From NCBI GenBank assembly GCA_030704615.1, contig CM060733.1, forward strand, positions 48,918,001 through 48,982,000: 64,000 nucleotides of DNA. The letters run 5' to 3'. The notes beneath the pieces are model-generated. The model was not told where the DNA came from. It did no database searches and saw only the letters and a list, made by a program, of their open reading frames with translations. Below are positions 45,870 through 57,120 of the stretch, piece by piece; the stretch's first letter is position 1; each line of letters begins with the position of its first letter. Source of the DNA: Takakia lepidozioides (taxonomy: Eukaryota > Streptophyta > Takakiopsida > Takakiales > Takakiaceae). The translations under genes and the position numbers were made by a program.

Positions 45870-46140
45870 GTTATCCGTTCTAGCACATGTGTCGCAAGAT
45901 TTTATAAATTCTTTAACGAGTTTCCACATCTGCGGCCACCAATAGTCCCTGGATATTAATTCCATTGCTTTGTTGAAGCCGAAATGTCCTGTAACTGGAA
46001 GATCACGACCTGTTTGAAGAATTCGAAGTCGTATAGATCCTGGAGGTACATAGAAAAGTCCCTTGAAGTGAAGAAAGTCATCTTTGAATTTGAAATCATT
46101 TGCAACATATGGGTGGTCTTGAGGTTGATTCAGTTGACTT
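45870..46140 (-). pseudogene. Ty3 integrase zinc-finger fragment
   Basis: The reverse strand reads DDFLHFKGLFYVPPGSIRL, LPVTGHFGFNKAMELI, then RDYWWPQMWKLVKEFIKSCD and TCAR. This is the HHCC zinc-binding domain at the start of integrase, of a different family from the 16-20 kb element. It is truncated on both sides; the SINE-like module abuts its 3' end. Confidence 0.75.
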
Positions 46141-46539
46141 CATAGTGAAACTTCCCCATTGGAGGTTTCTTGATGGAGAAGTTTCCTTAAACAAAGGAGG
46201 TATCTTGATGAAGAAGTTTCATCCAAAGGAAGCTTCCTGAGCAGTTTTCCAAGTTACTCTCGGTAATTTGGAAAACTTCTGATAACTTGGTAACTAATGA
46301 TAAATCACGATAGATCATGGTAAATTATAGTAAATCATGATAATGTTTGATAACATGGTAACTTGGTAATTTTTGGTATTTACTCATAGTAAGTTCCTCT
46401 GGGCTATGTCTGTGATAGAGATGAGGGCAATCATGATGAGGGTTTTTAGTGATGAAGTGAAGTCAAATTTGGCAAGAAAAAACTTATGGCTTAATACCGA
46501 TTCTTAAGCAACTCGTGAAATACATGATCTCTAATTGCC

Positions 46540-46765
46540 ACACACCACATCCATATGCAGTCATATATTCTAGTCATAAGAATGACAATGTGACTACATC
46601 GGTGGATCATGAGTGCCACATTACCATATAGACTGTCACATATGATTATATGACTTCATGGTCGACATGACTTGGTGTTCATCACTTCAATGACATATAG
46701 TCATACGTGACATGACAGTCATTACAAACGTAGTCATAAAAACCACAATTTGGAGTAGTAGTATA
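46540..46765 (-). mobile_element. CACTA-like terminus (same family as 20577)
   Basis: Read on the minus strand from 46765 it starts ACTACTCCAAATTGTGG, then TTTTTATGACTAC. It has repeated TGACTA/TAGTCAT and TCATATG motifs in the next 220 bp, as at 20577-20960. No transposase lies beside it. Confidence 0.45.
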
Positions 46766-47099
46766 AGTGAGCCCTCTTGTGGCACCTTATATACAACCGC
46801 CGAACAAGTACTGATGCATATGGGTACGTGGTTCCTCTCCATACACTGAAGTCACTCAAGTAGTGTGTCATTTGTATATTGAACTTGACAGATGGGTAAT
46901 TGCAAACAGGCCCCTGCCTTTACAATGTTATCTATGTAGCATATTCACCATACTTGTGTCCAAGAGGAAAAATTAAACACACGGTGTCATCACTTATGTG
47001 TTTTCAATTGCATATTGTACACACCCCGAAACTGACCTAAACATCCACACTTCTCATGTACGTCTATAATTGGACAAACATGGCACAGAAAGAATATGA

Positions 47100-47470
47100 A
47101 CCTTTGTAAGGGTGCACGGAGGACATCAAGCGTCTATGTTGGCGCCGCCTCAGCAACAGCAAACCAACGTACAACCCAATCATACTCTACGAATGCTACC
47201 TCATTTTCTTTGGGATGGATGACTTCCTCTTCCCAAAGCACAGTCTCCGCCACCTTCCGTGCATCTAACTTCACTACTGTGAAGTTCAGATCCTCCCGTT
47301 CCGATGTGGATGTGGCTGACTCCGACGCCTCATACCCAGGGCCTTTCCTTAGTGTATCTCGTTGTTGTCGGGTCATCACTGCGTAGCTACCTTTTCCGGG
47401 GCTAGTTGTCGTTGTTGGAGTGGCCTCCGGCTCACTCGCAATCCAATTTATTTGGTGCTGCATTTCCTGA
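47100..47470 (-). CDS. Hypothetical ORF, 109 codons
   Basis: Minus-strand ORF 47463-47134 starting MQHQINWIASEPEATPTT. It is charged, with TRQQRDTLRKGPGYEASES and ENEVAFVEYDWVVRWFAV. Composition is protein-like, but no domain, splice partner or homologue is recognised. It could be an exon of a transposon gene, since a CACTA end lies 370 bp away. Confidence 0.35.
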
Positions 47471-47516
47471 GGGCGTCCAATGACACAATAAAAAACAAAA
47501 ATTTCAAATTATTTTG

Positions 47517-47538
47517 ATATATATATATATATATATAT
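47517..47538. repeat. (TA)n microsatellite
   Basis: About eleven uninterrupted TA units. Confidence 0.9.
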
Positions 47539-49395
47539 CCACCATAGCAGTACTGTTGCAATCTGTCTTGTGATATGTATCTTGAGCCAAGAGATCCTCC
47601 TATCAAGATATCTTGGATTTTTTTTCTAAATTCTCCCCAATATTGAGAAAAGTGCTTTCAAAGGACCTAAAGACTTGGTTTGGTAAAACAAAGTAGCAGA
47701 CACATTGTCAAGCACTTCACCCTCAACCCAAAACCCACTGACACATCACATTTTGGACAGAGAAGGGCTCTTGGACTTGGAGACCGAACAGTGGTAGGTA
47801 TGGACCTCTTTGCGTGAATTGCCTAAGCATAAGGGCATTTTGCGAATTCCCTTGATACCTGGAGAATGTTCTACAGCGAAATATAAACGTGCGAAACTAT
47901 TTCCAGCGGTTCACATGAGCACATAAAGAACCAGTATCCCCTATACTTGATAAATATGTTACCTATAGACGTGGATTTTCCTCGCGTTATGCTCACACGA
48001 TACCATACCCTTTTCATAATAGGCGTGAGAGTGGGCGGTGAGACTTCAAGTCACATTTAAGGTCCTCACCTATGGATAATTTGGCAGGGCGAAACTGTGA
48101 CCCCTGAAACTACTTTTACATTTTGAGATATACTTTCTTAGGGAATAACAGAAAAAAATACAGGGTTTATGCTCCAGTTATCCGGAGAGATTTCCATTGA
48201 ATATGCATAGAATATATCGGAACATATCTCCTAAACCCTATTCTCTCTCATGACACTGAAGATGAATATCAAAACATGATTATGCTAAGACTTACCCCGA
48301 TATTGGGCTAATTTTGGATGTGGAATTGTTGGGTGTTGGGATTTTCATATAGAAAGTTTGGTATAGCCATAGTTTGTGGCTATATCACCAAATTTTTCTC
48401 CATGCGAGCCCGCCGCCACCATTGCTATAGGTTTTTACTCGAGGTTTCGCCTTCGCGAAACCCTGGTTGAATTAGAGTTTATTGTTTTTCGTTGAAGGTG
48501 AACCACAAAAATAGTTTAATATTAAAGTATTTAATATGCTTTGGTTTGCAAGTGATTATTTGGAGTGTATTCAATGTTTATAAATGTATAGATAGGCCAG
48601 CTGGTTTATCGAATTGATACAGTTATGCCCTATAAACACAACAATCCTCTACACCCGCTTATGCATATAACTCCTCCTATGACCAAGGTTAAGAAAAACA
48701 TAAAACCCCCATTACCGTGGGTTGTGAGCATGCTCATGCTATGTCCTCACGATACCAACCCCCTGAATGGTGCCAGACAAGGATATTCAACTAGTCTCCC
48801 CCATCATATGCCCTAGTCTTGTAACGACCAACATCTACACACTCAACAATAGTTTCGCCGGATCAATCTCTTCCACTACCCACACTAGCCAACTACAACC
48901 CCCAAAGCACTTCGCTACTGAGGTCTGTTGCCTTGTTGACCAGTATCTACGCGATACCCCCACTTGAGGATGTCCGAGGGGATGGTGTTATGGGTATAGG
49001 CTTGTGCTAGTTTGTCGAGGGTGCAGGGCTCTCTTGAACTGCTCATATGCTACTAAGGCTTGGGCAGGGAGCCTCTCTTCATTATCACGCCTCACTATCA
49101 CGCCTCCTTCGCCATATATTGTTGCTACATCCACAATGCCTTATAATGGGTGGGTGCTCGGCCCAATGAAATTACCTTCAACTATTTCACCACTTGTTGG
49201 GATGTGTTTGGCATGCCTACTCCTAACATGCCATCTGTGGCATATGTTGTAGGACGGTCGAATAAGATTGAACTATCAAGGATCCAACATAGCAAAAAAC
49301 AATGGATAGACACACTTTAGGTTTTCCTTCAATCATATTAATTACTCTGGTTTTAAGCAACTCAAGTGTAGAGGGTAGAAGCTCGCAGTTAAAAC
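47539..49395. other. Intergenic, no gene seen
   Basis: AT-rich. A short hairpin, GGTTTCGC-CTTC-GCGAAACC, sits at about 48444-48463. No coding or repeat structure beyond that. Confidence 0.5.
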
Positions 49396-50701
49396 CTAAC
49401 TTTCCTGTTGATCTGGCGCTTCAGCTCTTTTGAGGTTTGGTATTGTAGTCTTTTCCAAGCTTTCTGACTCTTGAGAAGCCTCCGATGAGGGAGAGAAGAT
49501 GGAGCTCATACTCCGTGGGATCTGAAGCCATCTCCTGTATATAAGGAGCCATGAAAAGACAATGAGGTGGGCTTCTGCTTTGCTCTGCTCTCACCACTTG
49601 AGAGTGGCAGACTCAATGTCCTGCTCTCGCTTTGCTTTGTCTTTTTGAAACCAGTCACACACTTTGCCAGCATTCAAATCCTCCATGGTGACACCTTCTT
49701 GCTCTGCTATGACGCGAAGTAAATTCAGTGAGGAAACCTGTGCCCATACACCCAAATACCCCCATGGTGTGTCACCAGACCTGGATCAAGAATGAAGATT
49801 GAGCTAAGACCAAACATTGATACACTCATTCCACTGTGACAGAGGGAGGGTGGGGGCCAAGGAGAAAGAAAATTACTGTCAGGCGGGCAAGAAATCGCTC
49901 ATGCATTTCCAGGTTTGACATTTCGATAAGCCCTGCTTCTTCCATAGTTAAAAATGTCTCAGGGCCCCCTCCCCTAGTACCTTGAGCTCCATCACTTGCG
50001 CTCACTCTTACGGCCCTTCGCTCCCGACGACCTGTCGGTCTCAGAAAACGAGAGAGAAGTTATTCCCCTCATCCCATTGGAATATGCCATGCCATGTCTC
50101 TGAAATGTGGTACCCTGCTACCTGTGTCACATCTGTGGTACGTTCTACACCAACAAGTGCAGTGACCTTAAACTACTTGCTTGCATCTCTTAGAATCTTT
50201 CAGGGGATTTCAGTGGTTGTGTGCAAGCTCTGTCCTCGCTCTGAGCGAGGAGAACGGTACTGACCAGGTTGTATCTCACATGGTTGTGGCCGGAGACTCC
50301 CCATACAAAAAAATTGTTTGTTCTCCACCATACAATGAATGGACAGGGGAAACTTCCAGGAGTCTCGGATAATCAGTATACTATCGAAGGAGCTCAAGGA
50401 CAAGAGTTATATCTGCAGTTGCAAAACCAGATCCCGCTCAGACACACACAGTTTAGACCAAAAATTTCACAGAAGGCTTCATGTCCCTACCTTTCATTGG
50501 AATCCCCGAAGGATGGAGAGGTGTGATACCCATCACTGGGCTTTGGCCAGGCAAAGTCAAGGTGGGTGCCCAATGCAGCTCCACAACCTGAAACGTTGAT
50601 CTCCTGCCTGATATGGTTCCACACGACCCGCGACAGCAAACAGAAGACGGAGCCACGCGTATGGCCTCCCCCCACCCACACATGATAGCGCACGTTGCCA
50701 T
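49396..50701 (-). CDS. Conserved-looking protein with chloroplast-type transit peptide
   Basis: Four exons, found from splice sites and phase: 50701-50491, 50031-49877, 49737-49595 and 49534-49396. They give 215 residues. Residues 1-70 are Ser/Cys/Arg-rich with almost no acidic residues (MATCAIMCGWGEAIRVAPSS), then GRRERRAVRVSASDG, which looks like a plastid transit peptide with a VRVSA cleavage region. The mature part has PETFLTMEEAGLIEMSNLEM, HERFLARLT, SSLNLLRVIAEQEGVTMEDL and GKVCDWFQKDKAKREQDIES, predicted helical. The C-terminal 45 residues are Ser/Glu-rich. I believe the core is conserved in plants but cannot name the family. The gene is divergent from the CFAP97-like gene. Start chosen as the ATG opening the transit peptide; an upstream ATG at about 50850 is in a frame that does not join. 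Confidence 0.75.
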
Positions 50702-51485
50702 TCCTGTGCCTCTGAGAGAACGAAGATCTCTTTTTGAGGCGGAGGCTTTCTGTAACTTACCCCGACCGAAGCATAACAAGCTTCTGGCTCAAACCAAAAA
50801 TCAACTGGACTTTGTACTTTACTTCCCTCCTGCTCCTCTTCCTTTCCATCATTGAGCTCATGAGCGAAAAACAGAGCAACGAGCCACCACAAGAAAAATT
50901 ATCCTAACCAAACTAAAAACCACCATACGGATCCTCAAAAGCCAAACAATCTTTCTAGTTCTTGCTTTCTCTTCGGTCGATTGTTGAGCGATCTTTTGCT
51001 TTATTGCAATGAGATCACACTTTTCTTTCTTATTCGACCTTCAAACCTTCTTACTTCCATCAGGCTGAGTGTCCTTTCTTCATGCATACAACATTACAAC
51101 CCGAGAGATCAAGTGACACTGTAAGTTAAATGCTCCCATGCAAGCACCCATGCCCATGTTACACACATTTCCGGTGGTTGGAAAGGAAACCCAATCCACA
51201 CCAGCTGCAGTCTCTCTTCCACTGTGAGAAATTTGCAGCCTGATTGTATCAAGGATGGCATTTCCATTTCATTGAATTTCACAAGACCATGTAGTCACTT
51301 CGGTAAAACCCCCACAGGCTATAGCACTTCGCTGTAAAGAATGTGACAACCTGTCATACCGTAATACTTTCGAACCAGTCCTAAAGCTCAATTCAACCTT
51401 CTCTACCAGATCCACGAAAGCCCCTCTGGATTCAATACAAGTAACTGTGCCAGTGCCAGGGCTTGTGGAGCTTCAGATAGACACC
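50702..51485. other. Upstream region of the plastid-type gene
   Basis: Promoter and leader region; contains a minus-strand upstream ATG (about 50850) opening a 31-codon frame before a GTAAGT. This may be an upstream ORF or a 5'-leader intron donor. Nothing else seen. Confidence 0.35.
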
Positions 51486-51489
51486 GAGA

Positions 51490-51692
51490 GAGAGAGAGAG
51501 AGATGGGTACTCGTCGAGATTGTCAAGGGCACAAACTACAAACCCCACAGACTTACGTAGAACAGAAAAGCAAAAGGGCTCAAGTAAGCCAAACAGGGGC
51601 AGAGCCCAGCCCGCAGGCAGAGAGAGACAGCTCACAGGGGTTTGAACCCCAGACCCACACGCCAATGCAATGCCATTGTGCAGATACTATTA
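51490..51692 (-). mobile_element. tRNA-derived SINE-like sequence
   Basis: On the minus strand TGGCATTGCATTGG (A-box-like, 51675-51662) is followed by GGGGTTCAAACCCC (B box, 51650-51637). After these comes about 130 bp of body ending near a (GA)n run at 51487-51501. Same architecture as the 45.7-kb modules but different sequence. Confidence 0.45.
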
Positions 51693-51788
51693 GTCCAAAA
51701 ATGAGGTAATTTTAGCAACCAAAATCATTCCCTATTAATAAACTCTACAAATCATCCAAAAATGCAGAGACGGATGACGACCAATTAT

Positions 51789-52068
51789 TCATCCAGGATC
51801 CGAGGCAGGCGGTGCGGGTTTAGGTTTGAGAGGCCGAAGCAGGAGGCGAAGGGGTCGCAGAGGATCGGTCGAAGGTGGCGGGGGTGGTGCCGCTTGGTTT
51901 GGGCGATCCATGCGCGTGAGGGTCGTCGATGAGAGATCCGACGGCCATTGTCGGGGAGCGTTCGGATTCAGCGTTACAAAGAGAGAGGGAGAGGGAAACT
52001 TGAAGGGGTTGCGGTGTGGGTGTGCAGGCGGAGCTCGACTGTCTGCCAACACTCCAAGACTAAGTTAG
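51789..52068 (-). other. Pro-rich ORF, doubtful
   Basis: GC-rich stretch with a minus-strand ORF rich in Pro and Leu (MDRPNQAAPPPPPSTDPLRP). Could be a first exon of an unseen gene or part of a CpG-rich promoter between the divergent genes. No donor site is convincing. Confidence 0.2.
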
Positions 52069-52179
52069 CACCACTCTCTTGCTTTCCAGTTAGAAAGGTG
52101 GAAAAATGACTGCAACAGTTGGGTCTCCAACACCTGATTATAATAAAACTTCGATTCAACTTGCAGTGATTCTCTAAAA

Positions 52180-52183
<4 letters not shown>

Positions 52184-52216
<33 letters not shown>
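52184..52216. repeat. (GA)n microsatellite
   Basis: About sixteen GA units in the region upstream of the CFAP97-like gene. Confidence 0.9.
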
Positions 52217-52218
<2 letters not shown>

Positions 52219-52688
52219 AAGATATAAAGGAATTCATCGCATGTACCCACAACCTGCATAAACCCATGCCCGGGGGTACGAGTAGGAGAGAGGGAGAGGG
52301 AGCTGTAGAGGACAAGAGAGAGAAGGGAAAACATGCAGGGTTCACGTTCTCAGAATTTCAGCCCCATCTGTCAACACACTCTTGCCCTTTATACTATTGG
52401 GTACAGCATAAAAAAGATTTTATTCTGGTTTGGACATGGAAATCTTATGTGGAGCTTTCTGAAGATCGGTTCTTTCACACCTTGCGGGCCTAGTGTCGAG
52501 CTAATACTTTTTCTGTCTCTCTCTCTAGTGATCTTGCTTCTTTTGTTTGTTATACATTTCCAGACATGTTACTGCGTAACTAATGCTTCATTTCTTAATA
52601 CCTCGTCTGTGTACATGTGTATCTTTGTTTGTCAGTCTAAAGGCGGGCCAGAAGACGGCACAATCATTTGAGGCACAATTGAAGGGAG

Positions 52689-55600
52689 ATGGCCGAGGCG
52701 GAGAGAAGAGCACGCATGTACATGAAGGAGACACCGTGGAGTAGGTATGAACGCATTCAGGAGCTGGCAAGGCACCGGGAGCGCATTCGGAGGATGAAGC
52801 CAAGCATCGACTGTGGCCCTCCCCGATCGAATAAATACCAAAAAGAGGCTCATATGCAAGCTCAAGGTTTTGCTCTTTTCTAGATTCCTCACTTGGATCA
52901 CTGTTAGTATGCAACTCTCTATGCAACTTTGGTGGAGGTGAGCATGTTACTCTGCATTTTCCTGAGCCCGAGTATTGTTGCATCCATGCAACAGCTGTGC
53001 GGGTACAGAGTACAAGAGAGAAGAGGGATGAAGGGGGGGTTCTGCTTGAGATATGGCAGAGAGGAGATGGAGAGAGTTGCTCATCAAGCATTGTGAGTGC
53101 AATGCCCTGGAGGCTACAAAGCCATATGCATGAAGCCATGCTAGCACAAAAGCATATGGAACTCTTTCACATCTGAATTAGGACTGAATCATTGCACAAG
53201 CCTTACCAGCTCAAAGCTCAAACTACAGAGACAGGAAGAGAGGAGACAAACCATATTTTAGTTCCTAAGCATTCACAACTTCAGTATTTTTCCACCTGCT
53301 CGGTTTGTTGTCAAATTCCAAGCTCCAAGCTCCCCTAGTGCTAGTGGGGGCATCAGAGTTGACATAGGGCTGAGGCATGGGATGTTGCTCAATTAGCTCT
53401 AGGTGGTGGATCAAACTATACTGGCAAGTACCAATTGACCGGCCCCCCCTTGTCAACTTTGAAATTGACTCTAAGAGGAGGTAAACAACACACCATTCAC
53501 TGTTCACAATTGAACTGCATTATGTAACTCACCAGATTCTTAGCTCTGACTAATGAGTTTTGGAGGTAGCCCAGGTCAGCCACATCTGGGCGTTCACCCT
53601 TGAAGTGATAGGATCACTTTGGCGTTGATTTGGTCACAAAGGAGATTTCTTTGCCCATGTCGTAAAATAGATTTCAAAGTGAGTGGCAGGTGTGTTATAT
53701 AATACATTGGGCTTCCTAAGAACTTTATACATTTCTTCAGGCTCTGAATACACTTGAGGGACAGTCGCTTGAAAAGACATCAGGTGTTTCTCAGCAGAAT
53801 TGTTTTCTGTGGAAAAAACTTTTAATCTCAAATTCCTCTCTCATCTCCTTCCTTCTAACATTGAGAGAAGTTGGGCATATTCCCAATTAGTGCTATCATC
53901 AACTTTTCTCAGCCTCTTTTATTGTATTAAATCCATTACGTGCCTTCCTCTCAAATCCTGGTTTAACCTTTCATGTTCTCATATTTGGTATCTCAAGACT
54001 GGAGTCAAAGGTAGGTAGCCACCTCATGATGACATGGAACACCAACTGGTATGGTTTCCACATTCTTCCGTATGTATTGATCTGCTGACCCTCAACACCA
54101 TACTGATACAAATAAGTTTGGCTATGGCAGAAAAGAAGAAAGAGAAGATCAATCCGTTTGGTGAGCAAAGGGGGCCTGATGGCATTACCTACAACCTGGT
54201 TCTGCAGTCAAGCTCATGCTGCTATGACTTGGAAGGGAATCTAAAGAGAGAGAGGGAGAGTCATAATCTGAAACTTAGTGGTGACACAGCGAGAGAAATG
54301 GATAGAAAGATAGAAAATGCGGCCGAGGGGTTGGGGTGGTTGGGGGGAGTTGGGTTGAAATGGATACTAACTGAGGCTATTAACATGGTTCAATGCCGAG
54401 TTATTGATGATGTGGATGATCCTGTTATTGCAGTTTTCCATGCTGGATTGTTTGGGTCTTTATGGGGAACTCCAAAGGAGGTAGTAGGAGTCTTAAATGA
54501 AGCCAAACTCGACATTACATTGTGATCCTCTCTCTGTGTGTCACTCTAGGAATGGTCATGTCGTCAATAGAACTGTTGGTCATAACTTACCGACGCGCCA
54601 GTACTAGTACCAGTTTCCCTCGTTGCTACTCAATGTCCCATGAGTGCTTGGGACAAGCTATTCAGGATTATTCTCTTTTGGCATTGGCTCTGAGAGAGGT
54701 TTGGCATAGCTCCATCTCGCGATTGTCTCACAACCAATTGTAGAGCTCAACCCCTGTGGAGTATAGGTGACCACAGCTATGGCAATGGAAAGCATACAGC
54801 TCATCTCTCTCGCGCTCTTCATAGCAGGAGTTCTCTATAGCTCTAGAGCCAGACTTTGTGTCAGTAATAGCCACGACCCCATCAGTTCTACCTCAAGTGT
54901 GCAGGTTCACAATAAAATTGAGATCTATGAGAGCCTACTTCTGTAGCTTAAGGCCAATTTCAAAGGGTCTGACGGTTATCTGTGGTGCCACAGATAAGCA
55001 GCGAATAATTGAGCAGCACAACTTAGAGATGTTCAGGAGGCTGAAAAAGATTCATAAGTATCACACTTGCTATAAGCCTAGACATAAAACTTATCTCAGC
55101 CGAGGAGAGGCACCCTATGGAAGGTTCTCTCCCTATCTCTTTTTTGGAAGTTTCTGTCGACCTATTTGTTTTGTGGTATTGTGTTGTTCCACTTGTGTCT
55201 TGCAGATGTAATAAAGTCTGCTCTCTCCCTCTCCCTCTCCCTCTCTAGTTTCTTGTGGTTTCTTGTTCTACTGTCCCCCAAGGGTTTTTCATTCAGTTTG
55301 CGGATAGAATGTACTCATAAGATGTCGCCTTGTGGCCATTAACCCCACGCCAAGTTTGAGTGGAACACAAAGGGACAGAAACTACCTTTGTCAGGGGCTG
55401 AGGGCCTACTCCAATTGTCAGTTCCAAGGTAAGGCCCTTTGGGACCTACTCCAATTGTCTCTTCCAAGGTAAGTCATACTACCGAATTCACGATGATAAA
55501 TTCACGGATGAATGGATTTGGGATGAACGTAAAAGTGTTATGGATGAACGGATGAAGCACGGATGAGAAGTTGTCCAGATGAGGGGTCTATGGAGGACTG

Positions 55601-57120
55601 TATGAGCATGTGTCCTGAGGGATCAGCAAGCGCATGCACCAGGCATTAAGGTGTCGTCAACGACATCCCAAAGGGCCTGGGTTTTTGGGCTGCTCAGTGG
55701 GTTGTAGAAGCTGTGGAGGTGGTTGCTGGCCATCGATTTATCTTAAAATGTTGAAAAATTAAATTACTCTATGGTTTTTCTTGATCCTACCTCTTTATTT
55801 TATTTCTGAAGAACAATATGGTGTTGTTTATGGTGGGAAACTTCTTCCCAGCCAGTGGAAGGCCCTATTTATGCTGTTACAGCCGAGCCTATGATGGTTT
55901 GTGTAGGACACACATCTGATTTTTGGGCCTTAGTTTGCTTTGCTTACCCTCTTGTAGGTTAAACCAAAAAAAGGGGGCTGCAAGGCATGTTTTGCAGCAA
56001 CCATTTTGATACCCATGATCGTAAAATACCCCTACTGTGTTTAAACCTGGATGGCCTTTCTTAGCTGCATGCTTAGGCCATGATATGGAGATTTTCAGGG
56101 GTTGGTAAACAGAGGTACAGGCTTCAAATCCCTTGACGGATTTGAAGAGGGCGGTTCTCTGGTGAGAGTACCCAAGACAATGAATCAGAAAGTGAATATT
56201 GTCTTCAGGTTGCCCACACAACGGGCATTTGCAATTCCCCTTTCCTCTCTGCGTTTGTTTGCTGTTCAAAGGTAGGCTCCCCCCTTGAGTTTAAATCAGT
56301 CCGGTGCTGAGAGTGGGTAACCCTTGAGGCCATCCATGATGGCCACCCCCATGTCACAGACTGGAGTCTGTGGATAGAGACTGGTAGGTGGGACAACCTA
56401 CAACGTGAGGACTGCCTGTGCCTCGCTTGCGCTGGAAACGATAGGGAAATCAGAAGTGCAGAATATCTTTCACTGTCCTCTACTATGAGATCCATGGGAG
56501 ATTCTAGTGTCTATTCCAAGATACTCTCTCAGAGACGTCTTCCATTATGAGGATCCATTAGACAATCCCTTGAACAATACTTGTTTTTGGGGCTGCTTGT
56601 GGAGGGCCCCTCTCTCGTCCCATAAGCTCTTTTAGCTTTCTGCGGACGTTATGACATAATCTCATTTCATTTCTTCTATTCTTATGAGGACTAGAGGGGG
56701 GCTCTGGTTTGAACTCCGTGAAGAAAGATCCAGTAGACTAATAGCATACACATGCGTATTGGTTTTAGCATCAGTAAAGTTTGCAAATCTTACTAGGGCT
56801 AGCCAATGGACTATAGACTACTACACGATTCCCTATTGCTGAACAGTGGTTGCCAGTGCAGGAAGAAACCCATACCTTCAGCCTTAAGAAATATACCCCG
56901 AGTCGGAAGAAGGAAACAGACGCCAAACGAAGTTCCTCAGACAGGTTTGGCTTCCCTTCCCGTCTCTGGCAAACCAAAAGAGGAGAAAAAGTTGCCTCCT
57001 AAAGCCCCACCTGAAAATCCCAAAGCTGGAAAGAAGGACCCTGACGAAATATCTGATGGGGTTGCCTCCCTCAGCATGAAGAAGGGTGAGAGAAACACAC
57101 TAAATATAGCAACTCGCTAG
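52689..57120 (+). CDS. CFAP97/Hemingway-type cilia protein
   Basis: Three exons, 52689-52866, 54994-55123 and 56862-57120, with compatible phases (1, then 2) and good splice sites; 188 residues. Residues 15-60 carry the CFAP97-family pattern: HRERIRRMKPSIDCGPPRS, with the conserved Lys-Pro, Asp and Pro-Pro. After the first intron comes KQRIIEQHNLEMFRRLKKIH, corresponding to the family's conserved E-x-x-N-x-x-L-x-x-x-M helix. The last 90 residues are Lys/Pro-rich and disordered (KPKEEKKLPPKAPPENPKAG). CFAP97 proteins act in building or maintaining the sperm axoneme in animals; a role in flagellated sperm is inferred here. Size is like the short CFAP97D members. Intron 1 (2.1 kb) and intron 2 (1.7 kb) contain repeats and a LINE. 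Confidence 0.75.
54121..54525 (+). other. ORF in intron 1 of the CFAP97-like gene
   Basis: A 134-codon plus-strand ORF starting MAEKKKEKINPFGEQRGPDG, with a hydrophobic middle (GLGWLGGVGLKWILTEAI). No domain recognised; it could be a transposon remnant or chance. Exon phases of the host gene exclude it from the CFAP97 coding sequence. Confidence 0.25.
55305..56370 (-). mobile_element. LINE 3' fragment in CFAP97-like intron 2
   Basis: The minus strand carries CPLCGQPEDNIHFLIHC, the RT-associated zinc-binding motif. The 3' terminus at 55305-55380 (GTACTCATAAGATG, GCCTTGTGGCCATTA, CCAAGTTTGAGTGG) matches the LINE ends at 8051 and 40373. It is 5'-truncated and frameshifted. A 40-bp tandem duplication (CTACTCCAATTGTC...TTCCAAGGTAAG) sits at 55408-55473. 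Confidence 0.75.

Noticed and set aside
20577-46765. Single 26-kb composite transposon as an annotated feature
   Set aside because: Ends are only family-similar and the flanking bases do not match, so it is kept as a hypothesis only.
54034-54525. Additional exon of the CFAP97-like gene
   Set aside because: Exons 52689-52866 and 54994-55123 join directly in phase; including this ORF would need unsupported splice sites.
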